Shown here: positions 48,337-59,777 of the stretch, piece by piece
How the letters are laid out: every line of letters starts with the position of its first letter
Position numbering within the stretch: the stretch's first letter is position 1
Assembly (NCBI GenBank): GCA_026214975.1
Contig: JAOBSW010000686.1
Coordinates: 124,001 to 188,000 of the forward strand
Length of the DNA stretch: 64,000 bases
DNA from: Gentiana macrophylla
Lineage: Eukaryota > Streptophyta > Magnoliopsida > Gentianales > Gentianaceae
Direction: 5' to 3'
The notes under the pieces: generated by a model
Told to the model about the DNA's origin: nothing
The model's input: the letters and a program-made list of their open reading frames with translations, nothing else
The model's database searches: none
Program-made: the position numbers and the translations under genes

Positions 48337-49677
48337 CTCGTTATCCAATGGAATATGTGTTAAATGCTATGTACATAATTCTAGGTTTATGATTCTGCAT
48401 CTATGTTATTATCCCATAGATTTGGTATTGTTTTGCCTTGTTTTTATACACTTTTTAGGATTACCAAACTCTGGGCAGTTAAGGACGGATCTAGACTTAA
48501 AGGAAGACATTGGGCCAAGTGAGTGATGTCCAGGAAGAAATCTTCCAGAAAAAGGGATGAAAAGCTGAGCCGGTTTACCGAAGCCCAGGCCCGGTTGACC
48601 GAGGACTTTGAGGACACGAAACGGAAGTCTGCCGCATCTAGTAGGTCAGTTAGGGTTTATTGAGTCTCAAGTCAGCTAATGTATCTATATAAGGCTGCAG
48701 AACTCGAACTACAACATATGTCTTCATTATGCATCAAAATACTTTGATAGATTTTATAAAATTTGATGAAATAAAGTTCTTATAAGCTTTTGGTGATTTA
48801 TTTTCTGGTTTCCTCCCTTCCTCACCATCTCTAGCTTGAGTAGATCAAGCTAGATCTCCATAGTTGAAGGTCTGAATCTTTGAACGTTCCCTTATGTCTT
48901 TATTACAGTAGATCTATTTGTATTTACCTGTTATAGTTGATCTGCATGTTTAACAACCCCAGAATTTACTTGAATTAATCAGAACAAACAATGTATATTC
49001 CATAAATAGGAAAAGCTGCCCCCGGTAAACCGGCAGTCTATACCGGTTTACTAAGGCAATATTTAGAAAACCTAATCTGGAGATTCGGCATCAGCTACGT
49101 TCATTGATAGGTGTAATTAACAGTAGGTTAGACCTGGCCAATCTACTTATTGTATTCGTAAATTAACACGAATGAATTTCAATGTGAAGTGTTTGTTAGG
49201 ACATTGACTTGATGGATCCCTAGGAATGTGCTAGTCATTGTAGATAGTTGCTTAGGGAGGTTTTCGGTCTCGTGCCGGCATCTCTAGATCATATTGCATA
49301 TGAACTAATACAACCAACGAAGGAGGTTAGTTGCATATGGATTGTCTAATGTCCTTAAAAAGGAAGTAGATAAGAGTAGGAGATGCACCCGTAGCTAAAA
49401 CTGAATTAAAATGTTCGATTGATTTAAGGAAATTATGTGGGGAAGTAAACATAAGAATTAACTAGACCAAGTTAGTATATAGGTAGGATGGGGAAGGAAT
49501 ACCATGTTTCTATTATGTTCATTGTTGGTCAAAGACCATATTTGTTCTCTTAATTTAGTTAGACTCGTTTATACTTGAGGTGCATTGTCTCTGTGGGATC
49601 GACCTTGATTCATTCTTGCTATACTACGATTGACCTAGTACTCTTGCTAGTATAAGAGACTTACACACGCGACATCA
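48227..49677 (+). mobile_element. Athila-like 3' LTR with (AT)n insertion
   Basis: TGATAATGCCCTAAATTG to GCGACATCA. It is collinear with the 5' LTR except for scattered substitutions, small indels and a ~43-bp (AT)n tract at 48292-48334. Confidence 0.93.
48292..48334. repeat. (AT)n microsatellite in 3' LTR only
   Basis: About 21 AT units where the 5' LTR has only GAGATAGATAGG. It expanded after the element inserted. Confidence 0.95.
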
Positions 49678-49682
49678 TGCAT

Positions 49683-50719
49683 CTCGATCGTCACAAAAAT
49701 TTAACCTCAATACCAAAAATATGGGATATCACAAAATCATCTGCAAAATTCCATGATAGTAAGATTGAATTGATTGACCTGTCAAAATCACAATACATTC
49801 AATTACAATCTTGTTCAAAGCAGGAATTTTGTTCCAAAAGCAATGGGAAGCAAAACCTCATAATAGCTCACGGGTTACAGAAAGACAATGTAAGGACACG
49901 GCCATTTAATCAAAACAGTTGAAAACGTGATCTTGAAAAAAAATGAAACGCATAAATATGAAAAATGGGTAGGCATGATTGCAAACATGGTTCAGATATG
50001 TTTCAGCAAGATGAATGTCACCATGGCATATCCACTTCTCCTCTTCCACCTAGCGCACAAAATTTCAAATCCTACAATCAACCGCAATAGCAAAGAAAAA
50101 ATTAAGATTAGAGCCAGATCATTAAAAACGAACAAAAAAGGAACATATTTTACCATATAGTGAAATATCACCCATTAGGCCATTACTAGCTTGATTTTGA
50201 TGTAGTTTCAAGTGTTGATCAATCATGTAGTGTAAAAGACACAAGGCAAAAGAAAATCCAGGTGAAACAATTAATTTTTATAGTGAAGAAAGTTTAAGAA
50301 TAAGGAATTGCAATTGTAAAAGACTCCAGAAACAACTCACATATGAAGAAGCAGTACCGTTGCCGGTAATTCGAAGACCGCCAACCTGGGATTGGTGGCG
50401 ATTAAGCGATTTCACTACTTTGCACAGTTAGCATCGAAAAAATTTGGAAAAGAATTTGGAGGAGCATGGAATTCGGGATTCTGATCTCCTTAATGCGATA
50501 TAGGAGGAAGAATTCGGAGTGAAGGGGAGTTTATTTGGTGAGTCGTGGGAAGTTTTCTTCTATTTCTCGGGAAGAATCATGTGGGTTTCATTTCACAGTA
50601 TGACCGTGGGGATGAAGGCGACACATTTGGAAAAATGTGAGGGGATTTTCGGGTCATGGGTCGGGTAACGTGCCATAAATGGGTCAATTGACATGTAATC
50701 CTTTTGTTATATATATATA
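49683..50719. other. Unassigned flank with gene-start-like minus-strand sequence
   Basis: On the minus strand about 50430-50350 reads KSLNRHQSQVGGLRITGNGT and ends at a GTGAGT donor; a further open stretch (CARWKRRSGYAMVTFI) lies near 50070-50020. I do not recognise the gene. The rest shows nothing. Confidence 0.25.
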
Positions 50720-50747
50720 CTAGTATGAAACCCGTGCGATGCACGGG
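50720..50747 (-). other. Helitron-like 3' terminus: hairpin plus CTAG
   Basis: Seven-base-pair stem, three-base loop, 7-nt spacer, then CTAG followed by T. The flank on the other side is an AT run. Confidence 0.65.
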
Positions 50748-53154
50748 GAACGTTATATTTGGAAAATCGATCCGCGTATGTAGACATTTATAGATACTGT
50801 AGTAATTTAAGAGCTATTATAGTGAAACCAAAATAAAATAAAATAGCATGATTGAAATATTTACAATGATATACGTGTATGTAGAAATTTGTAGATATTG
50901 TAGTAATTGAAGAGCTATGTAAGTGAAAAAGAATAGTAAAGAAAAATGACAAAAAGTAATGAAAATGATGTGTTTGAACTTAAGGGTTAAAGTGAAGTAA
51001 TATATGAAATATGTACGGTATGTATGCGGAAACAGGCATCGGGTAAAAGAATACAATAATCACAAACATGAACATCAAAGCAAACTCATTAAAGCTAACA
51101 AAAACATGTAAATGGAAAACAATATTGATTTGCTCAAAAACAAAAACAAAAATATTGTCTTATAACCTTGCTATTTTCTTCAAGTAAATTCCTTAAAACA
51201 CCATGATTCTGCAATATTCATCCATCCATCCGGTCGTCCCTTCCACAGAAAAACAATTTGTTTGTAGATAAAAAAAACAACGGAATTTTGCACAGAAAAA
51301 CAATACCCATTTGTTTGTAGATTAAAAAAAAAAAAACAATTGAGATTTAGAGAAACATACCTGATTTTTCTACTAATAATGTATAAGGAATAGATTTCAA
51401 TTTTTGTAACGTGTTTTTCACCATCCACCTGACTTCGTATCATATTTTTAATCGACATTCGACAACCGACTGTATTTTGAACAGAAAAAGAACGGCAGTT
51501 GTAGAATCATCGACCTTTTTGCACCGAAGATATTTCATCAGCATGAGTCACCGACCTTTATCCCCTGAATATACCAAACATGATAGAATTGCCAAAGGAA
51601 GGGAAGACAATTCATTACCCGAAAGAGCCGGGCGGACACACATTGTATATTAAGGGGTGTGTGGACACCACTAAAATGATAGATTACTAATGTTTTTACC
51701 TATTAAAATCATTTATGGACAACGCTGAAAAAAATTACTATTAAAAAATTATGGACCCTGTTGAACAAAAATCTTGTGTACACTTATGAAATATTAACTT
51801 TCAACTGCAAAATGAAAAGACAAAAAAAAATTGATGGGAAAAAGAACTGGCATGATTTGTTTATCAAACCTGCAATTCGATATTCCTCAATCACGATTGA
51901 CGGCAACCAACCTATAAAAAATTAAACTGCAAAATGGGAAAAACCGTGGATGAAGAAAAAGAATTCATCTGATTTCTTTATCAAATCTGCAAATGGTTGA
52001 CCTGTTCGGGCTCAACATCTGTTTTGTCCAAGCAAATTTTCTTCTTCCTTATCTCCAGACAACTCTCTATTTCACCTTACTTTCATCGGAACAATAAAAA
52101 GATCTGCATTCATCATGACACGAATCTAAATCTCAAACCCAATGATAAAACTGCATCAAGAGATGTTAAGCTTATAAACTATAGTCTCGATGAAGATATT
52201 GAGAAACATTTTAATGATATAAAACCTCCCAAAAAAAACCTTCAAACTAAACATCACCTTACTTGCTATGTTGCTATATTAGGATCACCGGCAACAACAT
52301 TCCACTTTCACACTTTCTAAATTAGCGAAACAAAAGGCATGCAAGGAGTACTGTCTGCTTGAAATCATGACAATCATAACAAATACAATACGTGAGAGGA
52401 TTGGTAGAGATTTGATAGAGATATCGTATATATTTCAGTTAGCTTTTCAAATTGGAAAAGATTTTAACTACCTTTTAAAATTTGAGTAGAGGAATATCCG
52501 GTAATTTGTTATCACCAAGTGCTTTCACAATTATGTGGTTAATTGGGTGTTCAAATTTATCCACACAATATTAAAAATAAAATAAAAGTTGTAGTTACCT
52601 TATATAGACTCTTTTTAAGCTATTGACTTGAGACTTGTTAAAATGCAAAGAAGAACATCAGTGTTTGCCGATTGATGAAAGATATCAACTCCTCCATTTC
52701 TTATGTTGAAAGGCTGCAACCAAATCAAAATCTGTAAACAATCAAGAACACGCTAAAACCAACGCAATTAAAGAAGTAGACGTCATGACGTCATCGGCCG
52801 CGGTGTCTTTTTCCGCGAATTTTCATCTACAAAACCAATAAATGTGTAATCATAAATTTGAGAGGAAAAAAAACAATATGCAAAAAACCATACGTGTAAT
52901 CAAATACCACAAAGTTTTGAACATGACAAAATAGATATTAGTAGAAGAAGGTAAGGGGTTTACTGAATTGAAATTATATCGGAGCCGATAAGGGAGAAGC
53001 CTGCATCCCAATCTTGATCTCCATTCTCAACCACTACTGGATAATATCGTAGCAGTTAAAAGTTCACTGCAAGCATAAGGTACATGAGGAAAAGCAACAG
53101 TTAAATTAGGTATTCCATTGACAAAAATAATGAAGAAGCAGACTTTGTATCAGT
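50748..53154. other. AT-rich interior, no gene recognised
   Basis: Several small ORFs exist, including 51997-52320 on plus, but none has recognisable motifs. Confidence 0.4.
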
Positions 53155-53156
53155 CC

Positions 53157-53344
53157 CCTACGGTAGTTTGTCTTCAAAATCAAATCTAATTGTAACAGAA
53201 CAGAGGTGCGTCTTCGTCGATGCTGCATATGTGAATCTTTTTGGTGAAGTGATCCATTCCCAGAAATTCAGCAACGAATTGTATTTGAAACTAAATGACC
53301 GATCATGGAGGTATGCAACTGGAGATGGAACTTCTAACGGATGA
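53157..53344 (+). other. Exon-like open segment, unrecognised
   Basis: The plus strand reads RCVFVDAAYVNLFGEVIHSQ, then SNELYLKLNDRSWRY and stops at 53342-53344. Composition is protein-like. It could be another captured exon, opposite in strand to its neighbours. No family is recognised. Confidence 0.3.
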
Positions 53345-53523
53345 GGGCCCACATGTTTTTTTCCCCTCTCTCACTCAAAGCTTTTTTCTTCCATCTACGA
53401 AAAACTTGATCGTTCTTTATGCCTATGATTATGCAAAAAATATTTTTATGAAGGAAATACATGTGAGTATAAATATTGTAAGAGCAATTAATAGAATAAA
53501 ACCACATATACTTTCATTTTAGA

Positions 53524-53787
53524 TGAGCAGCATCAACATCTGGATAATCAAAGCAAACCTCAACAGCCTGCTTCTCAAAGGCGGAGAGTGGCGGCGCGGA
53601 CTTCACCGCTGATCTCCTCCATCTCACGCTGCTTGACCGGAGTGAATGCGATTGTCGTCTGTCCGGTTTCTAGCTCGCCCCACTTGTGGGACCGATTTAA
53701 ACGACGAAAACTGTAGCCGAATGCCTTTGAATAAAAGGCAACAGATTCTGCTACATCTTTTACGTAGACAACCGTGTATGCAATCAG
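53524..53787 (-). pseudogene. VOC/glyoxalase-like gene fragment
   Basis: On the minus strand: AYTVVYVKDVAESVAFYSKA, FGYSFRRLNRSHKWGELETG and QTTIAFTPVKQREMEEISGE. After a one-base frameshift near 53578 it reads QAVEVCFDYPDVDAA and stops. This is the first beta-alpha module of a plant vicinal-oxygen-chelate (glyoxalase/dioxygenase superfamily) protein, usually 130-150 residues; the C-terminal half and the N-terminus are absent. Family members are small cytosolic proteins, mostly of unknown substrate. The fragment begins and ends abruptly, consistent with capture by a transposon. Confidence 0.85.
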
Positions 53788-54509
53788 TGTATTTTATCAA
53801 AAAATAAATAAATAAAAAATAGAGAAAGTATATTTGAGTTTGAGGGCATTAAAATCATTATGCTTTTTATTGATGTCCTTTTTTTTTCTTTCTTTCAAAT
53901 CACGGTTTAGGTGAACATCGTGATTTTCTTGAATATATTTAAAATCCAAAACAGTTTTCCTTAGTGTACTAAGAATACCAGGAAAGAACATGAACATGTT
54001 TGGAACAAATCTGTTCATTCCATCCCTCTTGTACTTGAATGTAGGTCACATCTAATGAACTCTCTTCAAACGGTACTAAAAAAGAACCATGAATATCATC
54101 GACCCATAAACTCCAACACCATTCAGAAAAGCTGATGTACAACAAAGCAAAGGAATATCTTCAGATCTTCAGATGTATGTTTCTCAATCAGAATTAATAT
54201 AAGCACCGAAAAAATCCAAATGATAGTAATGAATTATCATCATAGTTAAATGAAAAATACACAACAAATGATAGGCTCAGAAATAAAATAAAAAATGGAC
54301 TGCAGACATTATTGCACAAATTAATATAGGAACTGAATTATCCTACGCATCCATATTAGTTAAAAAATGCAATGATTTAACTACTTCGAAGAAAAATTAT
54401 TCGATTGGTAATTGAACTGTGTGAAAAAAACGCATAAACGTTTTCTTAATATTCTAAAATGAATTTTATTTTTTACGACAAATAATTATTCTGGGAGATG
54501 AATAAATAC

Positions 54510-54665
54510 CTCGGAATTATTATCTTGTAAAAAGCTCTTAGCTGCTGATTTTTGTGATTTCGCAACATCTTCTTCATCATCATCTTCGAATGTGAACTCA
54601 GCCATCCGGCAGATCAACTCATCGAGTATAGCTTCATCCTCGTTCTCTATTTCCGGCGACCCCAT
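54510..54665 (-). pseudogene. Acidic exon, copy 2 of a tandem duplication
   Basis: It starts MGSPEIENEDEAILDELICR, has the acidic FEDDDEEDVAKSQKS, and ends DNNSE at a GTATTT donor. It is one codon shorter than copy 1 and differs in a few residues. The protein is not recognised; the donor shows it is the start of a spliced gene. Confidence 0.55.
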
Positions 54666-54795
54666 CTCGGAACCGATCATCAGCCACCTGTAATATTCCC
54701 CCAAATCACAAAACAACCAAATCGGATTCAGTAATTACCCAAATCCAAAACCAATCATACACCTTATTAAGCAGTACTCGGAGACGAATAAATAC

Positions 54796-54954
54796 CTCGG
54801 AATTATTATCTTGTAAAAAGCTCTTAGCTGCTGATTTTTGTGATTTCGCATCATCTTCTTCATCATCATCTTCTTCGAATGTGAACTCAGCCATCCGGCG
54901 AGTCAACTCAGCGAGTATAGCTTCATCCTCGTTCTCTATTTCTGGCGACCCCAT
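54796..54954 (-). pseudogene. Acidic exon, copy 1 of a tandem duplication
   Basis: 53 codons, MGSPEIENEDEAILAELTRR then MAEFTFEEDDDEEDDAKSQK, ending DNNSE before a GTATTT donor. The duplication period is about 288 bp and includes intron sequence. It lies just left of the Reina-like element, so before that insertion it was close to the exon at 60049-60090. An AG acceptor three bases before its ATG would let the two join in phase. Confidence 0.55.
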
Positions 54955-55117
54955 CAACTCAAATTCAATTTCCCCAATTACAAATCAGATCTTGTAAATT
55001 TCCATCCAAAACCAATCATACACCTAATTAAGCAGTACTGAAATTCAATTTCCCCAATTACAAAAACGGATCTTGTAAATTTCCAACATCAAATTCAAAA
55101 TCAATTTAGAGGAATTA

Positions 55118-55367
55118 TGTAAGGAACTAAGTAGTAAAAGATACAGAAAATAGCAGGGGAGTAGGGAAAGAAGGAGAAACAGTAGAGAAATAGAGATTTT
55201 ATTCAGTATAAACTTGCATGAGCTTACAATTGTTCTATGTTCCTTTTATAGATGAATTACAACTCACAAATGCTATAATGACTCATTGTGACTCACTATG
55301 ACTCTCTAATGACTCATTAACTAACATATCATAGAATAACCGCTATCAACCCTCCTAGTTCCTAACA
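55118..55367 (-). mobile_element. Reina-like 3' LTR
   Basis: Plus-strand reading TGTAAGGAACTAAGTAG to GTTCCTAACA, 250 bp. It differs from its partner mainly in the CTATGACTCTCTAATG region. Confidence 0.95.
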
Positions 55368-55380
55368 TCCCCTCCTCCTT
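55368..55380 (-). promoter_or_regulatory. Polypurine tract of the Reina-like element
   Basis: On the minus strand AAGGAGGAGGGGA directly precedes the LTR start TGTTAGGAAC. Confidence 0.85.
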
Positions 55381-55644
55381 AAGCACGACCATGTCCTCGT
55401 GGTGGGAAAAGCGAGGAACACGCATTATGTATCTAGCATCCTCCCAAGTAGCGGATGATTCATCCAGGTTGATCCATTTCATGAGCCATTGTACCACTGG
55501 TGCATTTCTTCTTTTCACAGTTCTGATATCCATAATTTTGTCTGGATATAACACCATTTGGCCATCAAATGAGGTGATGGGGGGATGAGGTGAGGCTGGT
55601 ATGTGTACACCCTTGTATTTCTTGAGCTGGGAAATGTGAAACAC
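55381..55644 (-). pseudogene. Reina-like integrase tail and chromodomain
   Basis: FHISQLKKYKG is the usual end of integrase. QWLMKWINLDESSATWEDAR then YIMRVP is a classical chromodomain core with the aromatic Trp residues. It is in a different frame from the integrase core. The chromodomain would bind histone marks and guide integration. Confidence 0.9.
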
Positions 55645-55678
55645 AGTGGTGCAACCTTGATTCTTACGGTAGTTGGCT

Positions 55679-56560
55679 TTATATGCTCTTTGGATTTATC
55701 TTCTCAAGCACTCTATAGGGACCAAAATATCTTGCAGCCAATTTTAGATTCCTCCTCAGTGCCAGTGTAGTCTGTCTGTAAGGCTGCAATTTAAGAAAAA
55801 CCAGATCCCCAACTTGGAACTCCCTTTCAGTCCTTCCCTTATCTGCATAATGCTTCATCCTGGCTTGTGCAAACTCCAATTGATCCTTGAGCTCTTTAAT
55901 GTAAGTTTGTCTCTGCTTCAAGAACTGCTCAACTGATGATGTAGTCCCACTATTGTAGCTACCAATAGGTATGGATGTAGGTTTGTAGCCATAAAGGGCT
56001 TCAAATGGAGATGTTTGAATGGCTGTGTGGAAACTGGTATTATACCAAAAATCAGCTAAAGGAAGCCATTTTGCCCAATGCTTTGGTCTTTGGAAACACA
56101 TGCATCTTAGGTACATCTCTAGGCATTGGTTCACCCTTTCAGTTTGGCCATCCGTTTGGGGGTGATAAGATGAGCTAAGTGCCAATTTAACCCCTGCTAG
56201 TTGAAATAAGTGCTGCCAGAATTCACTGGTAAAAATGCTATCCCTGTCACTAACAATGGTTGCAGGCAATCCATGAAGTCTATAGACATGGTGGAAGAAA
56301 ACTTCTGCTATTGTTTCAGCCGAATACCCTCTCCTCAAAGCCACAAAATGCCCCCATTTTGTAAATCGATCCACCACCACCATGATGACTTCTAACCCCT
56401 CAGAATTTGGAAGACCCTCAATGAAGTCCATACTAATATGAGTCCATGCTTTGTCAGGAACTGGTAGAGGTTGTAGTAAGCCTTGGGGGTGCTCATGCAT
56501 GTTTTTACACTGTTGACAAACAATACAGTTTTGGATGAGGTGCTTGACATCCTCCTCATA
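55679..56560 (-). pseudogene. Reina-like integrase core
   Basis: NCIVCQQCK (from about 56540) ends the zinc finger. Then SMDFIEGLPNSEGLEVIMVV and VDRFTKWGHF carry the first Asp, IVSDRDSIFTSEFW the second, and HPQTDGQTERVNQCLEMYLR the Glu. FEALYGYKP and GDLVFLKLQPYRQTTLALRR follow. All three catalytic residues are present and 273 residues are open. Confidence 0.92.
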
Positions 56561-56749
56561 TTAGGCCGATGAAAATTGCGGCAATCCCGCTAAGGCAAGC
56601 CACGATGCACGAGTGTCCACCTGAGATTTGTCATGTAGCTGGGATAAGATTTCCTGCCTCAAATTTCCAGAGGAACCAACATACAGTCTGCCCTTGAACT
56701 TCAATAGGCCTTGCTGAAGTGTAAAATCTGGCTCATTTTGGGGATCCAA
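56561..56749 (-). pseudogene. Reina-like integrase zinc-finger N-terminus
   Basis: FKGRLYVGSSGNLRQEILSQ then LHDKSQ begins the HHCC domain. A frameshift after this removes the second His in this frame, and a stop separates it from the CQQC part. Confidence 0.75.
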
Positions 56750-56770
56750 GAGGACAGAACTGATTTTAAA

Positions 56771-57259
56771 CTAGGCATGAGTGTCACCCTCATAGCTATC
56801 AATAATCCTTTGCATCCAACTAGGAATAACAACAGTGAGTGCCATAGTAGTGCCCTGCTCCATTGGTTGCCTGGAGAGTGCATCTGCCACAATGTTTTCC
56901 TTCCCCTTTCTATATTCGATTTTGAAATCCAGGCCTAGTAATTTTGTAATCACTTTTTGTTGCAAGGCTGTGGTGACTTTCTGTTCCAACAAATACTTCA
57001 ATGACTGCTGATCAGTTCTGATAATGAACTGAGATCCTTGTAAATAGTGCTTCCATTTATTTACAGCCATGATAACTGCTAACAATTCCTTCTCATAGAT
57101 GGAAAGACCCATCTCCTTGGAGTTAAAGGCCCTACTAAGGTATGAAATTGGTTTGCCATGCTGTTGTAACACTGCCCCTAGACCATTGATACAAGCATCT
57201 GTTTCTACTATAAATGGAATTGAAAAATCAGGAAGTGCTAAAAGTGGGGACTCACACAT
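56771..57259 (-). pseudogene. Reina-like RNase H
   Basis: PFIVETDACINGLGAVLQQH with the first catalytic Asp, EKELLAVIMAVNKWKHYL with the Glu, IIRTDQQSLKYLLEQ with the second Asp, and NIVADALSRQ. It is open for 162 residues. A TAA just upstream (about 57284) separates it from RT in the same frame. Confidence 0.92.
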
Positions 57260-57283
57260 TGCCTGTTTTAGGGTGCTGAAAGC

Positions 57284-57870
57284 TTATGTGGCTGCATCAG
57301 ACCATACAAAACTGTCCTTTTTTAACAAATCTGTCAAAGGTTTTGCTAGAATCCCATAATTCCTGATAAATCTTCTATAGAAGCCAGTAAGGCCTAAGAA
57401 ACCCCTCAGTTCTGTGATGTTCTGTGGAGTTGCCCATTTGGTCATGCTGTCAATCTTGCTAGGATCTGGCATGAGTTGTCCCTGTTGTATAATGTGACCT
57501 AAGTACTCAACCCTTGTCTGTGCAAAGCTGCATTTACTCATCTTGGCATAAAATTTCTTTTCCTTTAGTAGGGTCAGGACTGCCTGTAAGTGCTGTACAT
57601 GGGACTGGAGATCAGAACTATACACCAGTATATCATCAAAAAATACTAAGACAAATTTCCTTAGGTAGGGCTTGAGGAGCTCATTCATAGCCTTCTGAAA
57701 AGTGGCAGGGGAATTTGTTAGGCCGAAAGGCATGACAGTGTATTCATAGTGTATTCTAATCTGATGGAAACCCGCCCTCAAATCAATTTTGCTGAAAAAC
57801 TTGGCATGCCCTAGCTCATCTAGGAGTTCATCTATGATAGGTATAGGGTACCTATCCTTGACTGTTAGCT
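57284..57870 (-). pseudogene. Reina-like reverse transcriptase with internal deletion
   Basis: RAGFHQIRIH passes directly to [17 protein letters not shown], so about 15-17 residues normally between them are missing. The catalytic FFDDILVYS and the YLGHIIQQGQ and LRGFLGLTGFYRRFI segments are intact. The DYRKLN part lies just upstream in another frame. The deletion removes part of the fingers/palm, so the enzyme is dead. Confidence 0.9.
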
Positions 57871-58615
57871 CATTTAACTTCCTGTAGTCTACACATAGTC
57901 TCCATGTGCCATCCTTCTTCTTGACTAGTAAGATTGGTGATGCATGGGTGGTTGTGACTTATTTGAATTAGCCCTTGTTCTAACATTTGTTCAATCTGAT
58001 TTTCTATCTCTTGTTTCGATGATGCCCATATTTGTAAGGCCTTAGTTTGAAGGGTCGATCCCTTAGCCGAGATAACATCATGGACCAAATCTCTATCTGG
58101 TGGCAGAGATTCCGGTGCTGCAAACACATCTGCAAACTGATCTAGTAAATTTTGTATTCCCTGATCTATGTGGGTAATTTCATTCAGTTCTGGTGTTGCC
58201 CTTATGAAGTTAATGCATGCCAATACACCAGTTTTGCCCTCCTTGAAGCTACTGATCAAATTTTTGCAACTGATGGTTTTGAGTTGTACTGAATCATCAA
58301 AACTCTTAAGCACAATGTGTTGGCCCTCTTTCTGAAATGACAGCTCCATTTTATTGAAATCAAACACCATGGGACTGAATTTCTTCATCCAATCGACCCC
58401 AAGTACCATGTCACAACCCCCTAACTTCAAGAGTCTAATATCATGTGTGAACCTAATGCCCTGCATGGTCCAAGGCAGATTTGGACACATGCTATTACTC
58501 AACATTTTGTTACCATCTGCTACAGTGACTCCCAAAGGATGTGTAGCTTCTGTGACACACTGAAGGTCTCTTGCCAACCGATCTAAAAAGGTATGTGTGA
58601 GCCACTTTGTCTATT
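57871..58615 (-). pseudogene. Reina-like protease and start of RT
   Basis: ILID near 58612 should be followed by SGS, but small indels destroy the catalytic DSG. The open frame 58577-57870 has the second protease half (CDMVLGVDWMKKFSPMVFDF), then QFADVFAAPESLPPDRDLVH, the usual connection into RT. Confidence 0.85.
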
Positions 58616-58629
58616 AGAATGTTGACTGG

Positions 58630-59760
58630 TCATTTCTTCAAAAACCCTTGTATTCTGATGGTGTTGGAACTAGTCTGACCGGTCATGGTGCTCAAGGATA
58701 ACTGGGACACCTCTGGGGGTGTGAGGGCATCTTGCTCAGTTTCCTCTGGTTCTACATTGGATTCCTGCTCGTTCTCATCAACCAAGATAAAGTTGAGCTG
58801 CCTAGATTTACACTGGTGTCCAGGGAGGTATTTCTCATTGCACCTAAAGCACAGGCCCTTTGCTCTTCTGTCTTGTACTTCTGCAGGGGTGATGAACCTA
58901 CTGTTTTCCTTCATCTTTTCTGGCATTTTAATGGAAATACTCTTTTGGTATGGTCCAGATCTAACAGTAGATGCAGCATTGGTATTTAAGGCCTCTATGA
59001 CATCTTCCTGTGCTCTAGCATATTCTAGGGCTGTAGCTAAATCCAAAGGTTTGTTAACCCTCACAGTTGACCTGATTCCTTGCTTCAAGCCTCCTATGAA
59101 ACTGGCCACAAAATAAGCTTCATCTAAACCAGGATTTTTCAATGATACTAGGGTTTTAATCTCTTCAAATTTAGCTTGATAAGCATCCACAGTACCTGTT
59201 TGCTTCAGTTTATGAAATTCATCAACCACATCGTCATAATTCTGATTTGCAAACCTCCTACACACCTCATTCTGAAGTAAAATAGTCCAAGTAATGAATC
59301 GTTTGTTTGCCTTCCAACTACTATACCATAGTTACGCTTTGATCATCTAAATGCATTTACGCCATAGCAACTTTCTCATCCTCTTTACTAGATGGAATCG
59401 AAAATATCTTTCACATTTTCTTAACCATGCTCTCGGTTTTTCACCTTTAAACATAGGGAAATCCATCTTAGGGCGCTTAAGGGAGTTATAATACATCGCT
59501 TCTGTTGGATGAGGTCCTAAGATTCCATTACTGGTGGAAGGAGCTTCAATTGTTGCAGAGGGAGCTTCACGGATGTTGCCACCGATTTATTGGTGAACAT
59601 TGCAAAAATGGCGGTGAATTGTTCCTTCATATAGGCCGATTGTTCATCCGAATTGTTTGAGGTCCTGCATGATTTGCTTAGCTCTTGATGTCCTTTATGC
59701 GTTCTTCTTGGTTTGCTCATCCACGGATTTCAAACGAGTGTCACCATATGAGAGGATTGA
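58630..59760 (-). pseudogene. Reina-like gag
   Basis: 59265-58630 reads VDEFHKLKQTGTVDAYQAKF, FVASFIGGLKQGIRSTVRVN and the knuckle CFRCNEKYLPGHQCK typical of this clade. The N-terminal part (about 59740-59270) is split among frames, with the start at about 59720 (MSKPRRTHKGH). Confidence 0.85.
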
Positions 59761-59763
59761 ACC

Positions 59764-59775
59764 TCTCTGATACCA
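59764..59775 (-). promoter_or_regulatory. Primer-binding site of the Reina-like element
   Basis: On the minus strand TGGTATCAGAGA lies two bases after the LTR end. Confidence 0.9.
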
Positions 59776-59777
59776 CT

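Larger units (their letters stand above)
42052..49677 (+). mobile_element. Complete Athila-like Gypsy element without RT/integrase, TSD TGCAT
   Basis: 7626 bp with perfect TGCAT duplications (42047-42051 and 49678-49682). LTRs are 1393 and 1451 bp. There is a tRNA-Asp PBS, a purine tract, and an interior of only ~4.8 kb. The interior has a protease-like ORF and a plant-transposon-protein ORF, but no reverse transcriptase, RNase H or integrase can be read in any frame. It is therefore a non-autonomous derivative that needed a relative's enzymes. Confidence 0.93.

Noticed and set aside
42052..49677. Endogenous pararetrovirus or retrovirus with envelope
   Set aside because: LTRs, tRNA-Asp PBS and plant-only ORFs fit an Athila-like element; the second ORF shows no signal peptide or transmembrane envelope pattern.
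58685..59116. 143-residue plus-strand ORF
   Set aside because: It is the antisense shadow of the Reina-like gag.
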